Positions 32,871 through 41,055 of a stretch of 64,000 bases of DNA are shown piece by piece. Numbering within the stretch: position 1 is the first letter of the stretch; each line of letters starts with the position of its first letter. Source of the DNA: Beduinella massiliensis (GTDB lineage: Bacteria > Bacillota > Clostridia > Christensenellales > Aristaeellaceae). Made by a program: the position numbers and the translations under genes. The notes under the pieces are model-generated. The model searched no databases. It was not told the origin of the DNA and saw only the letters and a program-made list of their open reading frames with translations. The stretch is taken from positions 992,001 to 1,056,000 of the forward strand of contig NZ_LT963430.1 in assembly GCF_900199405.1 (NCBI RefSeq), given 5' to 3'.

Positions 32871-33149
32871 TTAAACGCGCGGCAATCTTAAAAGGTTGTC
32901 ATAGGGGGAATCGTTAGATTCCGAACGGACGTATTTTTCGCCCCGCGAGCTGGTCGCTGGAAGCAGCTCGGGGTAGGGGTAAATGTCGACGCAGATTGTC
33001 CCGGGGGCTCGCTTGAGATAGTCGTGCAGCTGACCCTTGGGATAAAAGTCGTTCCAGCCGTTCCCCGCGACGTAGATTTGGTCGATCTCCTGCGCGTTGT
33101 TTGAGTTCCCACAACCGGGCATCATTTTGATTTTCGTCGAATAATACAT
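32871..33149 (-). CDS. DUF3892 family protein
   Basis: A 92-residue protein. The C-terminus GEKYVRSESNDSPYDNLLRLP is the diagnostic DUF3892 block, and IDQIYVAGNGWNDFYPKGQLHDYLKR resembles the N-terminal part. No function is known for the family; it is common in Firmicutes, sometimes near mobile DNA. AAGGAG lies 9 bases before the ATG. Confidence 0.78.
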   Translation of the reverse strand: MYYSTKIKMMPGCGNSNNAQEIDQIYVAGNGWNDFYPKGQLHDYLKRAPGTICVDIYPYPELLPATSSRGEKYVRSESNDSPYDNLLRLPRV

Positions 33150-33242
33150 GTTTTTGTCTCCTTCTTATTCATTAATATAAGGAGAAGCAGAACTGTACTG
33201 TCGTAAATAATCCCACCTTTCCGTACAGCTGTTGCAGAAGGC

Positions 33243-33271
33243 TTGACAAAACGTGCTATTTTTATTATAAT
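33243..33271 (+). promoter_or_regulatory. Strong orphan promoter (small RNA 1)
   Basis: TTGACA (33243-33248), 17-base spacer, TATAAT (33266-33271): perfect consensus. Confidence 0.85.
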
Positions 33272-33277
33272 TAATAT

Positions 33278-33347
33278 GTCTTTAGGCTCGAATTTGTCGG
33301 GCAATCTGCGAGCCAAATTGGAACTGACATTCCAATTTGGCTTTTTT
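33278..33347 (+). ncRNA. Putative ~70-nt orphan small RNA
   Basis: The unit runs from a consensus promoter to an intrinsic terminator in about 70 bases. A first stem GGCTCG/CGAGCC is followed directly by the terminator GCCAAATTGGAA/TTCCAATTTGGC (33312-33341) and TTTTTT. No ribosome site precedes any start codon. It matches no RNA family I know. A trans-acting or antisense RNA is inferred. Confidence 0.65.
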
Positions 33348-33471
33348 CGTATCTCTGCTTCCCCTAGTGGAAATAATATCATATTTTTATTCTGAATGCA
33401 AGCGGTATAATAAATATATTTCTTTATAACTTAAACATTCTTGAAGCTTCTCACGTAACACGAAAAAATGA

Positions 33472-33524
33472 TTGAAATATTTGCAACTATATTGTATAAT
33501 AGATTTGCGCCTATATTGTATAAT
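33472..33524 (+). promoter_or_regulatory. Promoter with tandem duplicated -10 region (small RNA 2)
   Basis: TTGAAA (33472-33477), 17-base spacer, TATAAT (33495-33500). The 17-base sequence CTATATTGTATAATAGA repeats at 33487-33503 and 33511-33527, giving a second TATAAT 24 bases on. Confidence 0.7.
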
Positions 33525-33675
33525 AGAATAGTCAAGTCGAGTTAGTCTTGAGAAACTAATTCGTGGGTTGAAATGTGTTTCGTGATGGCTTAAAGAGGTG
33601 TAGAAGGTACTCTGAGAACGGGCCGGTGTGTTTTGGAACAAAGTTCCTATAAACACATCGGCTCATTCTTTTTTT
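33507..33675 (+). ncRNA. Putative ~150-170-nt structured orphan RNA
   Basis: From the duplicated promoter the transcript would carry a hairpin GAGTTAGT/ACTAATTC (about 33539-33562), a central ~50-base region, then terminator GCCGGTGTGTTT (33622-33633) with AAACACATCGGC (33651-33662), inner GGAA/TTCC and TTTTTTT at 33669-33675. No reading frame with a ribosome site lies inside and the next gene has its own promoter at 33845. The family is unknown to me. The 33676-33844 stretch holds nothing that I can support. Confidence 0.55.
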
Positions 33676-33844
33676 GTTTCATGCGACGTGAAATAGGTGT
33701 TGCCGGCGAAGATTATACACTAAACGAATATAGAATACGTGTAAAACCTATCGTTGTTGAGAGCTGAGAAGGACAAAAATTGGGCGTATGACGGGCAAAA
33801 TTTTATCGGGGTTCTTTTGTTAGAGACTTTTTTGCAAAGTTTGC

Positions 33845-33896
33845 TTGACATAATGTGCAAAGCGAGCTATACTAAAAATGCAAAGCATGCATTGCA
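33845..33896 (+). promoter_or_regulatory. Promoter and palindromic operator of XRE operon
   Basis: TTGACA (33845-33850), 17-base spacer, TATACT (33868-33873), followed by near-palindrome TGCAAAGCATGCATTGCA (33879-33896), a plausible autoregulatory site. Confidence 0.75.
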
Positions 33897-33913
33897 AAAA
33901 AGGAGGGGAACGG

Positions 33914-34135
33914 ATGAAGACGCGCATCCCCGAGCTGCGGAAGAAGAAAAAGCTTTCGCAGGAGGAGCTGGCCCAGATCGTGGGCGTCACGAGGCAGACC
34001 ATCACCTCGCTGGAGTGCGGGAAGTACACCGCCTCGCTGGTGCTGGCCTATAAGATCGCGCGCTACTTTGGGCTGACGATCGAAGAGGTATTCGACTTTT
34101 CGGAAGTGGAGGATATGAAAGATGGAAGCATTTAA
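33914..34135 (+). CDS. XRE/YozG-type HTH regulator, 73 aa
   Basis: A minimal Cro/C1 HTH protein: KTRIPELRKKKKLSQEELAQ, VTRQTITSLECGKYTASLVL and IARYFGLTIEEVFDF. ATG 33914 follows AGGAGGGG; an ATG further upstream would lie in the operator. It overlaps the next membrane gene by 14 bases, and in this family short XRE regulators usually control a partner membrane protein gene. Autoregulation through the palindrome is likely. Confidence 0.9.
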   Translation: MKTRIPELRKKKKLSQEELAQIVGVTRQTITSLECGKYTASLVLAYKIARYFGLTIEEVFDFSEVEDMKDGSI

Positions 34136-34574
34136 GGGCATTCTCAGGCGCCGCGTGGCGCTTTACGCCGCGCTGCTCGTACTCTTCGTTGCGGCCTCCG
34201 TCGTCGCGCCGCTGTTTCGCGCCGACATGCCGGGCGTGGACGACCACACCCTGGGCATGGTGCGCGGGTTCCAATCCGGCATCTTCGCGGGGCTCAGCAT
34301 CCTGCTTTTGCGGCAGCTGATCCTCGCCTTGCGCGCACTGAGGAACGAGGAAGCGCGCCGCAAGCTGTACGTGCAGGAAAAGGACGAGCGCCGCCGCTTC
34401 ATCCTCGATAAGATGGGGGGCTTCGCTTACAACCTTGCCATGGGCGCCGTCGGCGCGGCGGGCTGCATCGCGGGCTATTTCAACCTGACCGTCTCTGCGA
34501 CGCTTCTCTTAACGCTCGCCGGCATGGCGCTGCTCAAGGCGGGTTTCAAGGTCTACTACAGGAACCGGTTTTAG
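34122..34574 (+). CDS. Membrane protein partner of XRE regulator
   Basis: A 150-residue protein with four predicted membrane helices (YAALLVLFVAASVVAPLF, GIFAGLSILLLRQLILAL, AVGAAGCIAGYFNLTV, LLLTLAGMALL). A cytoplasmic loop, RNEEARRKLYVQEKDERRRF, is strongly charged; this layout recurs behind small YozG-like regulators in Firmicutes. Function unknown. GGAGG precedes ATG 34122, inside the preceding gene. Confidence 0.8.
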   Translation: MEAFKGILRRRVALYAALLVLFVAASVVAPLFRADMPGVDDHTLGMVRGFQSGIFAGLSILLLRQLILALRALRNEEARRKLYVQEKDERRRFILDKMGGFAYNLAMGAVGAAGCIAGYFNLTVSATLLLTLAGMALLKAGFKVYYRNRF

Positions 34575-34585
34575 GAGGGGTGAAC

Positions 34586-34816
34586 ATGTGCAATCGCACG
34601 GAGACGAACGGTTTTCTGCGCGCGGGCGCGCTGCTGAGCATCGTGTACTTCCTGACGCGGGAGATCAAGGGCGACGCGGCCTGCTTCATCAACGGCATGG
34701 CGGCGGGGCTTTACATCGTGCTGATGGTCGCGGGCCTCTATCGGCGCGGGCACGGCGGAGGGGACTTCCCGGCGTGCAGGTGGAAGCGCCGCCTGGCCGC
34801 GCGGCTGCGGGGATAG
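34586..34816 (+). CDS. Small membrane protein, 76 aa
   Basis: ATG 34586 follows AGGAGGGG by 5 bases. Two hydrophobic segments (GALLSIVYFLTREI, GMAAGLYIVLMVAGLY) and a basic C-terminus. No family recognised. It is the third gene of the XRE operon and ends before a strong terminator. Confidence 0.72.
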   Translation: MCNRTETNGFLRAGALLSIVYFLTREIKGDAACFINGMAAGLYIVLMVAGLYRRGHGGGDFPACRWKRRLAARLRG

Positions 34817-34817
34817 G

Positions 34818-34860
34818 GAAGAGGGCATGACGGAGCTTTTGAAGCCGTCATGCCCTCTTC
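34818..34860. terminator. Bidirectional terminator
   Basis: Perfect 16-bp stem GAAGAGGGCATGACGG/CCGTCATGCCCTCTTC, loop of 11; separates convergent operons. T-run is short (TTGTCTT). Confidence 0.8.
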
Positions 34861-34865
34861 TTGTC

Positions 34866-35522
34866 TTACCGGTTCTTCGCGCCGCTGATGCACAGCCCAA
34901 AGAATTCCTCCTTCACGGCGGCGCCCGCGAGCGCCGAACGACGCAGGATGCCCTCAATTTCCGCCTTCGTGTAGGCGGCGTGCAGCGAGGTCATCAGTCC
35001 GGGGCGCATCTCTTTGGGCCGCGTGCTCAGGTAGACCATCGCCACCTTCCACAGCGCCGCGTCCCGGCGCAGGTCGGTGATGCAAAAGCGTCCGCTGGGC
35101 CGCAGCACGCGGTGGATTTCGTCGAGGACGCGCTCCGGTTCTTCCCATTCATGCAGGGAGCCGTTGGAGATGACGCAGTCGAAGGAGGCGTCCGCGAAGG
35201 GCATCTGCATGGCGTTGGCCTGAACGTAGGAGGCGGGGAAGCCGCAATCCGCCGCGTTCTTTTCCGCCAGGCGCAGCATGGCCGGGCTGATTTCACAGCC
35301 GGTGAGGGAGCGGGCATCCACCTTCCTGCACAGCTCCAGCCCGACGTAGCCGGGGCCGGGCCCGATTTCGAGGATGTCGCCGCCCGCGATGCCCGAGGCG
35401 ACCATGCTGTCCACCCCGTTCCAGCCCTTGTCCCGCATGAAGCGCGCGAATACGTCGAATGTGGCCGCCGTGATCTCGCTTTGAATGCCCTCGTTCGTCT
35501 CAATGACCCTGGGTCTCGTCAT
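34866..35522 (-). CDS. Class I SAM-dependent methyltransferase
   Basis: A 218-residue methyltransferase. The SAM-binding motif I is ILEIGPGPGYVGLELC near residue 50, with motif II GCEISPAMLRLAEKN and post-motif FDCVISNGSLHEWEEPE; VLRPSGRFCITDLRRD follows. Substrate unknown; the sequence looks like a UbiE/Methyltransf_11 enzyme. ATG 35522 overlaps the PadR gene by 23 bases, so the two are co-translated and share the PadR-controlled promoter. Confidence 0.88.
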   Translation of the reverse strand: MTRPRVIETNEGIQSEITAATFDVFARFMRDKGWNGVDSMVASGIAGGDILEIGPGPGYVGLELCRKVDARSLTGCEISPAMLRLAEKNAADCGFPASYVQANAMQMPFADASFDCVISNGSLHEWEEPERVLDEIHRVLRPSGRFCITDLRRDAALWKVAMVYLSTRPKEMRPGLMTSLHAAYTKAEIEGILRRSALAGAAVKEEFFGLCISGAKNR

Positions 35523-36057
35523 GCTCCGTCTCCTCCAATCTTTGAATGGATTCCTGCGCCCACCGCAGCTCCGCCTGATAGTGCAGCGCGTGGTGCTCGA
35601 AGATGAGGTCCGCTGCCGTGCGCATGTCCGGCGGCAGCGGCGATACGACCTCGGCCCGGTGGGCAGCGATGCGCGCGAGCGACGCCTCAAGCCGCTGTGC
35701 GTGCGCGCGCAGCGCGCGCACGAGCGCGGCGCCATCGAGGCTGTCCGAGAAGAAAAAGGCCGAATCCGCCTCGAACGTCGGGCGGTAGCGCATGTCCAGC
35801 GTCTGCGCGAGCAGCCGCGCAAAGGCGTCCTGTCCCGCGCCGCTCACGGCGTACACCCGTTTTTCCGGACGCACGCCCTCCTTCACCTGCTCGGCGGTGA
35901 TGAGGCCGGAGGCCTCCATCTTTTCCAGATGATAGTAAATTGTCGGCAGCTTGATGTCCGTAAAGTCCGCCAACTGTTCCGCGAGCAGCTTTTTGATCTG
36001 ATAGCCGTGCTGCGGGCCGTAGCGCAGCAGCATGCCCAGGATGTACAGGGGAATCAT
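35500..36057 (-). CDS. PadR family transcriptional regulator
   Basis: A 185-residue PadR regulator. The N-terminal winged helix shows MIPLYILGMLLRYGPQHGYQ, LPTIYYHLEKMEASGLI and PEKRVYAVSGAGQ; the C-terminal ~95 residues form the Vir_act_alpha_C helical dimerisation part. GAGGGAGGG precedes the ATG. The promoter contains a long inverted repeat overlapping the -10. Likely autoregulator of itself and the overlapping methyltransferase; inducer unknown. Confidence 0.92.
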   Translation of the reverse strand: MIPLYILGMLLRYGPQHGYQIKKLLAEQLADFTDIKLPTIYYHLEKMEASGLITAEQVKEGVRPEKRVYAVSGAGQDAFARLLAQTLDMRYRPTFEADSAFFFSDSLDGAALVRALRAHAQRLEASLARIAAHRAEVVSPLPPDMRTAADLIFEHHALHYQAELRWAQESIQRLEETEHDETQGH

Positions 36058-36074
36058 ACCTCGCCCTCCCTCGT

Positions 36075-36118
36075 AGTCAGTGCTGACTATATTATACTCA
36101 GCACTGACTATTTGTCAA
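36075..36118 (-). promoter_or_regulatory. PadR promoter with 12-bp inverted-repeat operator
   Basis: Minus strand TTGACA (36113-36118), 16-base spacer, TATAAT (36091-36096). AGTCAGTGCTGA/TCAGCACTGACT arms (36075-36086, 36098-36109) bracket the -10, a classic repressor layout. Confidence 0.8.
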
Positions 36119-36274
36119 GCCCCCAAATGAAACGCGCCTCGGAGAGGGAAGCCCTTATACGGCCAGGGCGCGCTTGCCTTTGCCGGAAGCACATGGTAAA
36201 ATAAAAATAACAATTATATAAGGCTGACGTTCGCGATAAGCGCGGCGCCGGACCGGCATGGGGAGGGAAAACTC

Positions 36275-37804
36275 ATGAAGAAAAGCACGGGTTACAATCG
36301 AAAACTGCGGACGCTTGCAGCCGCCCTTGCGGCGCTCACGCTGTGCGCCGCGCCCGGCTTCGCCGCGCACGCGGAGCGCGGAGCCGGGGACTTTCTGGAG
36401 CAGGTCGGCGATCTGGGAATGCGCCTTGAGAGGGCGCTTGAGGCGTACGAGCAGGAGCATGCGGCGGGGGATGCCACGCCCGGGGAGCAGACGGCCGAAG
36501 CGGAATCGGCGCAGAAGCTGTACGAACAGGGATACAGCTATGAATACGGCGTCGGCGTGACGGTGAACCACGTCAAGGCGAAGGAATGCTTTGAAATTGC
36601 GGCGGCGCAGGGACATGCGGGCGCGATGTACGAGCTTGGACGAATCTATGAAAAAGGCTATGGGGTAGAGACGGATGTGGCCCAGGCACTTCGCTGGTAC
36701 GAAGAGGGGGCGAAGTTGGGCGATATCGACGCGATGGAGGCATTGGGGTGGGCGTATGTGTACGACTCCCGCGTCGAGCAGAACGTCGAGGCGGGAACGT
36801 ACTGGTATGAATGCGCCGCAGCACAGGGAAGCACCCACGCGATGTACAATCTGGGCTGGATGTACGAAGCGGGCAAATACGTCGAACAAAACTACGAGAC
36901 GGCGCGCACATGGTATGAAAAGGCCGCGGCGCTGGGCCACGACGACGCAATGAATAACCTGGGAGTTGTTTATGAGGATGGCCACGGCGTGGAGACGGAC
37001 TTTGCCGCGGCGCGTACATGGTATGAAAAGGCCGCGGCGCTGGGGAACACATACGGAATGTTCAATTTGGCCCGGCTTTATGAAGACGGGCTGGGCGTAA
37101 CGCAGGATTACGCGACCGCGGCCGAGTTGTATGAACGCGCGGCGGAGCTGGGGAATGTGGGCGCGATGGAGAATATCGGATGGTTTTACGAAGCCGGGCA
37201 GGGCGTGGAGCAGAGCTACGAGACGGCGCGAAGCTGGTATGAGCAGGCGGCTCAGCAGGGGAGCGGCTATGCGATGATCTGTATGGGCCTGTTTTATGAA
37301 GAGGGGCAGGGCGTAGCGCAGAGCTACGAGATGGCGCGAAGCTGGTATGAGCAGGCGGCCGGGCAGGGGTACGGCCTGGCCATGTACTACCTTGGGGGGT
37401 TCTATGAAGACGGACGGGGCGCAGAACAGAACTATGAAACAGCACGGAGCTGGTACGAGCAGGCGGCAGAGCAGGGGATTGATAGCGCAATGTTCCGTCT
37501 GGGATGGTTTTATGAAGAGGGACTGGGCGTAGAGCAGAGCTATGAGACGGCGAAAAGCTGGTATGAACAGGCGGCAGAGCTGGGTCATGCGTCTGCGATC
37601 AACAATTTAGGTTATTTTTATCACCAGGGCAAAGGCGTGGCGCAGGATTACGCCAAAGCCGCGGAATTATACGAGCAGGCGGCGGAGCTGGGCAATACGA
37701 ACGCGATGGAAAATCTCGCCATCCTCTACGAAAGCGGATTGGGCGTTCCAAAGAACCGTGAGATGGCGCTGATGTGGCGGGAACGCGCAAACGCCGGGCA
37801 ATGA
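36275..37804 (+). CDS. Secreted Sel1-repeat (SLR/TPR-like) protein
   Basis: A 509-residue exported protein: signal peptide (TLAAALAALTLCAAPGFAAHA), a short helical linker, then twelve 36-residue Sel1 repeats from about residue 74 to the end, each of type AMYNLGWMYEAGxxVEQNYETARTWYEKAAALG. The DNA shows the corresponding 108-base near-repeats. Sel1 solenoids bind partner proteins; the export suggests a surface or envelope adaptor. GGAGGG precedes the ATG. There are no membrane or catalytic domains. Because the 108-base repeats are close, recombination could alter repeat number. Confidence 0.9.
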   Translation: MKKSTGYNRKLRTLAAALAALTLCAAPGFAAHAERGAGDFLEQVGDLGMRLERALEAYEQEHAAGDATPGEQTAEAESAQKLYEQGYSYEYGVGVTVNHVKAKECFEIAAAQGHAGAMYELGRIYEKGYGVETDVAQALRWYEEGAKLGDIDAMEALGWAYVYDSRVEQNVEAGTYWYECAAAQGSTHAMYNLGWMYEAGKYVEQNYETARTWYEKAAALGHDDAMNNLGVVYEDGHGVETDFAAARTWYEKAAALGNTYGMFNLARLYEDGLGVTQDYATAAELYERAAELGNVGAMENIGWFYEAGQGVEQSYETARSWYEQAAQQGSGYAMICMGLFYEEGQGVAQSYEMARSWYEQAAGQGYGLAMYYLGGFYEDGRGAEQNYETARSWYEQAAEQGIDSAMFRLGWFYEEGLGVEQSYETAKSWYEQAAELGHASAINNLGYFYHQGKGVAQDYAKAAELYEQAAELGNTNAMENLAILYESGLGVPKNREMALMWRERANAGQ

Positions 37805-37928
37805 CGGAAACAATACGCACAGCACGATCTTACATTGCGCAGAAAGCAGCGGCCCCGGACATCGCCTGTCCGGGGCCGCGCTCGGCCTATGGGATGCGCC
37901 GGTTCGGGAGGTCTCTTCGGTCTGCGCG

Positions 37929-39962
37929 TCAGCGAATCAGGGACGAGGCGGCGAAGAGTGCCGCGGCCAACGAGGAAACCAGCGAGACGACCGTGATCTG
38001 CGTGTTGAGCGAGGGGCCGGCGGTGTCCTTGAAGGGATCGCCCACCGTGTCTCCGATGACGGCGGCCTTGTGCGCGTCGCTGCCCTTGCCGCCGCAGTGC
38101 CCGGCTTCGATGTACTTCTTCGCGTTGTCCCAAAGCCCGCCCGCGTTGCTCATCAGCATCGCCAGCAGCAAGCCGGTCACGATGTTGCCGGTGAGGTAGC
38201 CGCCGACGGCCTCCACGCCGCCGATGAAACCGACCGCCAGCGTCGCGAAGATCGCCATCATGCCCGCAGGAATCAGCTCCCCGATCGCTCCGACGGTCGC
38301 GATGTCGATGCACCGGCCGTAATCCGGCTGCGCCCGCCCCTCGCGCAGGCCGGGGATGGTGCGAAACTGGCGATGGATTTCCGCGACCATCTTCTGCGAA
38401 TTGCGGTTGACCCCCAGAATCAGCATTGCGGAAAACAGCGCCGGAATCGCCGCGCCCACCAGCGCGCCGAAGAAGACCAGCGGGTTCATCAGATTGAACG
38501 TCACCTGCGCGCCCGCCGCCTCGACCGTCTCCTTGAAAGCGCCCAGCAGCGCGATGACCGTGAGACCCGCCGCGCCGATGGCAAAGCCCTTGGTGATGGC
38601 CTTGGAGGTATTCCCGGCGGCGTCCAGCTTGTCGGTGATCGCGAGCACGTCGTCGCCCAGGCCGCCCATCTCCGCGACGCCGCGCGCATTGTCCACGATC
38701 GGGCCGTAGGCGTCGCTGGAGATGATCATGCCGACGATGGCCAGCATGCCGATGGCCGCCATGGCGATGCCGAGCATGGGGTAATTGCCGCCGAGCGGCT
38801 CGCACAGCTTATAGGCCGCGAGTGCCGCCAGCCCGATGCCTGCCATGGAGGGGAGCGTGCTGATCAGGCCGTAGGAAAAGCCGGAGAGGATGGTAAACGC
38901 CGGGCCGCTCTTGCACGACTCCGCCACGCGGGCCACGGGCTTCTTGTCGTCCCCCGTGAAGAACTCGCTGGTGAGACCGATCAGCACGCCCGCCGCCATG
39001 CCCACGATCGCCGCGCCCCAGATGCGCAGGCTGTAGCCGCACAGCAGCGAGGCGAAGCCGGTCAGCAGCGCGAACGTGCCGCAGGTGACGTAGGTGCCGC
39101 CATTCAGCGCGCGGCTGGGGTTCCCGCCCTCCCTGACGCGGCAGAGCAGCACGCCGAAGATGGAGGCGAGCAGGCCCAGCGCGCCGTAGCAGAAGATCAG
39201 GTCGATGCGTCCCAGCGGCAGCGCGATGATCATCGCCGCGGCCATGGAGGCGACGTTGCTGTCGAAGAGGTCCGCGCCCATGCCCGCGACGTCGCCCACG
39301 TTGTCTCCGACGTTGTCCGCAATGACGGCGGGGTTGCGCGGGTCATCCTCCGGAATGCCCAGCTCCACCTTGCCGGTGAGGTCGGCCGCGATGTCGGCGG
39401 TCTTGGTGAAGATGCCGCCGCCCGCCTTGGCGAACAGCGCCAGGGAGCTTGCGCCGAAGCTGAAGGCCATCACCGCGTCGGTGCTGCGCGTGACGAGGTA
39501 GAGCGCCGCCGCGCCCAGCAGAGAAGTGGCCACGACCGCGAGGCCCATCACCGCGCCGCCGCGAAAGCCCGCCATGAACGCGGGGGCGAGCCCCTTGCGG
39601 GCGGCGGTGGCCGCGCGCACGTTGGCCAGCGAGGCGATGCTGATGCCCACGGCCCCCGCGCAGGCGGAGAGGGCAGACCCCAGCAGGTACGCAAGGGCCA
39701 TCGAAAGGTTCGGCATCGGGCTGCCGCCCTGCCAGAGCGGTACAGGGAAGACGAGGAAGATCAGCAGTGCCACACCCAGGCAAAAGCCTGCGAGGATGCG
39801 GTATTCCCGGCGCAGGAACGTAAACGCGCCGTCCTGAATGAGCCTGCCGGCCTGGTGAAGGCGGCCGCCTTCGACCGGCAGCGCCTTGACCCAGCGATAG
39901 AAAAAGGCGGCGACGAGGAGCGCGGCGAGGGAGACGGCGATGGAGAGAATGGGCCAGAGCAT
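37929..39962 (-). CDS. hppA: Membrane-bound proton-pumping pyrophosphatase
   Basis: A 677-residue, ~16-TM M-PPase coupling PPi hydrolysis to ion export. Substrate motifs: DDPRNPAVIADNVGDNVGDV and, near the C-terminus, DTVGDPFKDTAGPSLN. At the K+-dependence position the sequence reads GNTSKAITKG; K+-independent H+-PPases have Lys where K+-dependent ones have Ala (GNTTAAIGKG), so a K+-independent H+ pump is inferred. GGAGGTG lies before the ATG. Fermentative bacteria use such pumps to conserve energy from biosynthetic PPi. Confidence 0.94.
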   Translation of the reverse strand: MLWPILSIAVSLAALLVAAFFYRWVKALPVEGGRLHQAGRLIQDGAFTFLRREYRILAGFCLGVALLIFLVFPVPLWQGGSPMPNLSMALAYLLGSALSACAGAVGISIASLANVRAATAARKGLAPAFMAGFRGGAVMGLAVVATSLLGAAALYLVTRSTDAVMAFSFGASSLALFAKAGGGIFTKTADIAADLTGKVELGIPEDDPRNPAVIADNVGDNVGDVAGMGADLFDSNVASMAAAMIIALPLGRIDLIFCYGALGLLASIFGVLLCRVREGGNPSRALNGGTYVTCGTFALLTGFASLLCGYSLRIWGAAIVGMAAGVLIGLTSEFFTGDDKKPVARVAESCKSGPAFTILSGFSYGLISTLPSMAGIGLAALAAYKLCEPLGGNYPMLGIAMAAIGMLAIVGMIISSDAYGPIVDNARGVAEMGGLGDDVLAITDKLDAAGNTSKAITKGFAIGAAGLTVIALLGAFKETVEAAGAQVTFNLMNPLVFFGALVGAAIPALFSAMLILGVNRNSQKMVAEIHRQFRTIPGLREGRAQPDYGRCIDIATVGAIGELIPAGMMAIFATLAVGFIGGVEAVGGYLTGNIVTGLLLAMLMSNAGGLWDNAKKYIEAGHCGGKGSDAHKAAVIGDTVGDPFKDTAGPSLNTQITVVSLVSSLAAALFAASSLIR

Positions 39963-40017
39963 GGGGAGTACACCTCCGTTTCAGTGTTTGGGAGAACGTT
40001 CACGCGATCATAGAGAA

Positions 40018-40054
40018 GGGGGAGACACGCAGGCATACGCCGCATGTCTCCCCC
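40018..40054 (-). terminator. Terminator between glycosylase and pyrophosphatase genes
   Basis: Stem GGGGGAGACA/TGTCTCCCCC with a further internal dyad (GCATACGCCGC); minus-strand side continues TTCTCT. Confidence 0.6.
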
Positions 40055-40125
40055 GACATCGCCCGCGAGCATCTGCCTCCCATCATAAAGCAAACCCACG
40101 CGGGAAAGAACCGTTTGAACACAGT

Positions 40126-40980
40126 TTATAGCTTTTCTTTTCGCGCTGCGCCCTCTCCGGCGGCGCGCGCATACTTTTCGCCCCGCGCGTAATAAAACAT
40201 GTACTGCTGCACGATCCCCGCGCAGCCTTCATAGCGGCCCAGCGGGAAGGCGCCGCCGTATTCGCGCTCCAGCACGCGCGCGATCCACACGTCCACCGGG
40301 AAGGCATCCACGTCGTGCAGCGCGAAGAGCAGGATGCAGTTTGCGACCTTTACGCCGACCCCGTTGATGGAAAGGAGCGCCTCCCGCGCCTTTTCAAACC
40401 CCATGGCGGCGAGGCGGCGGTGCGAGAGGCCGCCGTCTGTGAACGCCCGCGCGGCGGAAAGCACGTACTTGTCGCGATAGCCCAGCGAGCAGTCCGCAAG
40501 GTCCGCCTCCGTGAGGCACGCGAGCCGCTCCGGCGCGGGGAAGGCGCGCAGACCGCCGTGCGGAGCGGGCAGCGGCTCCCCGAAGCGTTCGCACAGCGCG
40601 TCCACCGACTTTTCGATGGCCTTGATGTTCTTGCGCTGGGAGATGATGAAGCAGACGGTCGTCTCAAAGGCGTCCTGACGCAGAATGCGGATGCCGCGCC
40701 CGTAGCGCGCCGCCGCGCAGAGAAAGGCGTCGTCCGGGTCGATGCGGCGAAGCACCCCGGCGTAATCCGTGTCCATGTCGAAGTAGGCGCGCCAGAAAGC
40801 CTCCCACTCGCGGGGCGTGCAGGAGAGGTCGAACGCCTCCCCGCCGAGGGGCCGCACCTCCAGATAGCGCCCGCCCGCGACGATGCTGTAGGCGCTATCC
40901 TGCCCAAGCGGGCGGATGCGGAAGCACTGGCCGCTTTCGGCGGTCTTTCGAATGTCGAAGTCCGGGATGTCGATTCGCAT
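40126..40980 (-). CDS. 8-oxoguanine DNA glycosylase (OGG1-type)
   Basis: A 284-residue base-excision repair enzyme. It has an OGG_N-type half (FRIRPLGQDSAYSIVAGGRY) and a HhH-GPD half with INGVGVKVANCILLFAL, whose Lys (near 209) matches the Schiff-base Lys of OGG1, then FPVDVWIARVL with the catalytic Asp (near 229). It excises oxidised guanine and nicks the strand by its lyase activity. ATG 40980 has GGAGG 8 bases upstream and is preferred over the ATG at 41004. It ends before a terminator. Confidence 0.9.
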   Translation of the reverse strand: MRIDIPDFDIRKTAESGQCFRIRPLGQDSAYSIVAGGRYLEVRPLGGEAFDLSCTPREWEAFWRAYFDMDTDYAGVLRRIDPDDAFLCAAARYGRGIRILRQDAFETTVCFIISQRKNIKAIEKSVDALCERFGEPLPAPHGGLRAFPAPERLACLTEADLADCSLGYRDKYVLSAARAFTDGGLSHRRLAAMGFEKAREALLSINGVGVKVANCILLFALHDVDAFPVDVWIARVLEREYGGAFPLGRYEGCAGIVQQYMFYYARGEKYARAAGEGAARKEKL

Positions 40981-41055
40981 GCTTTCAACCTCCATGGGGT
41001 TCATGATACCATATCTCGGGACGGCGCGGGGCTGGAAATGGGTGGGCGGCCGCGC

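Noticed and set aside
33487-33527. Short direct repeats that might suggest a CRISPR array
   Set aside because: Only two units of 17 bases with a 7-base gap, each containing a -10 hexamer; this is a promoter duplication.
36155-37588. 477-codon minus-strand frame opposite the Sel1 gene
   Set aside because: Repeat-derived antisense frame without ribosome site; low-complexity and explained by the Sel1 repeats on the plus strand.
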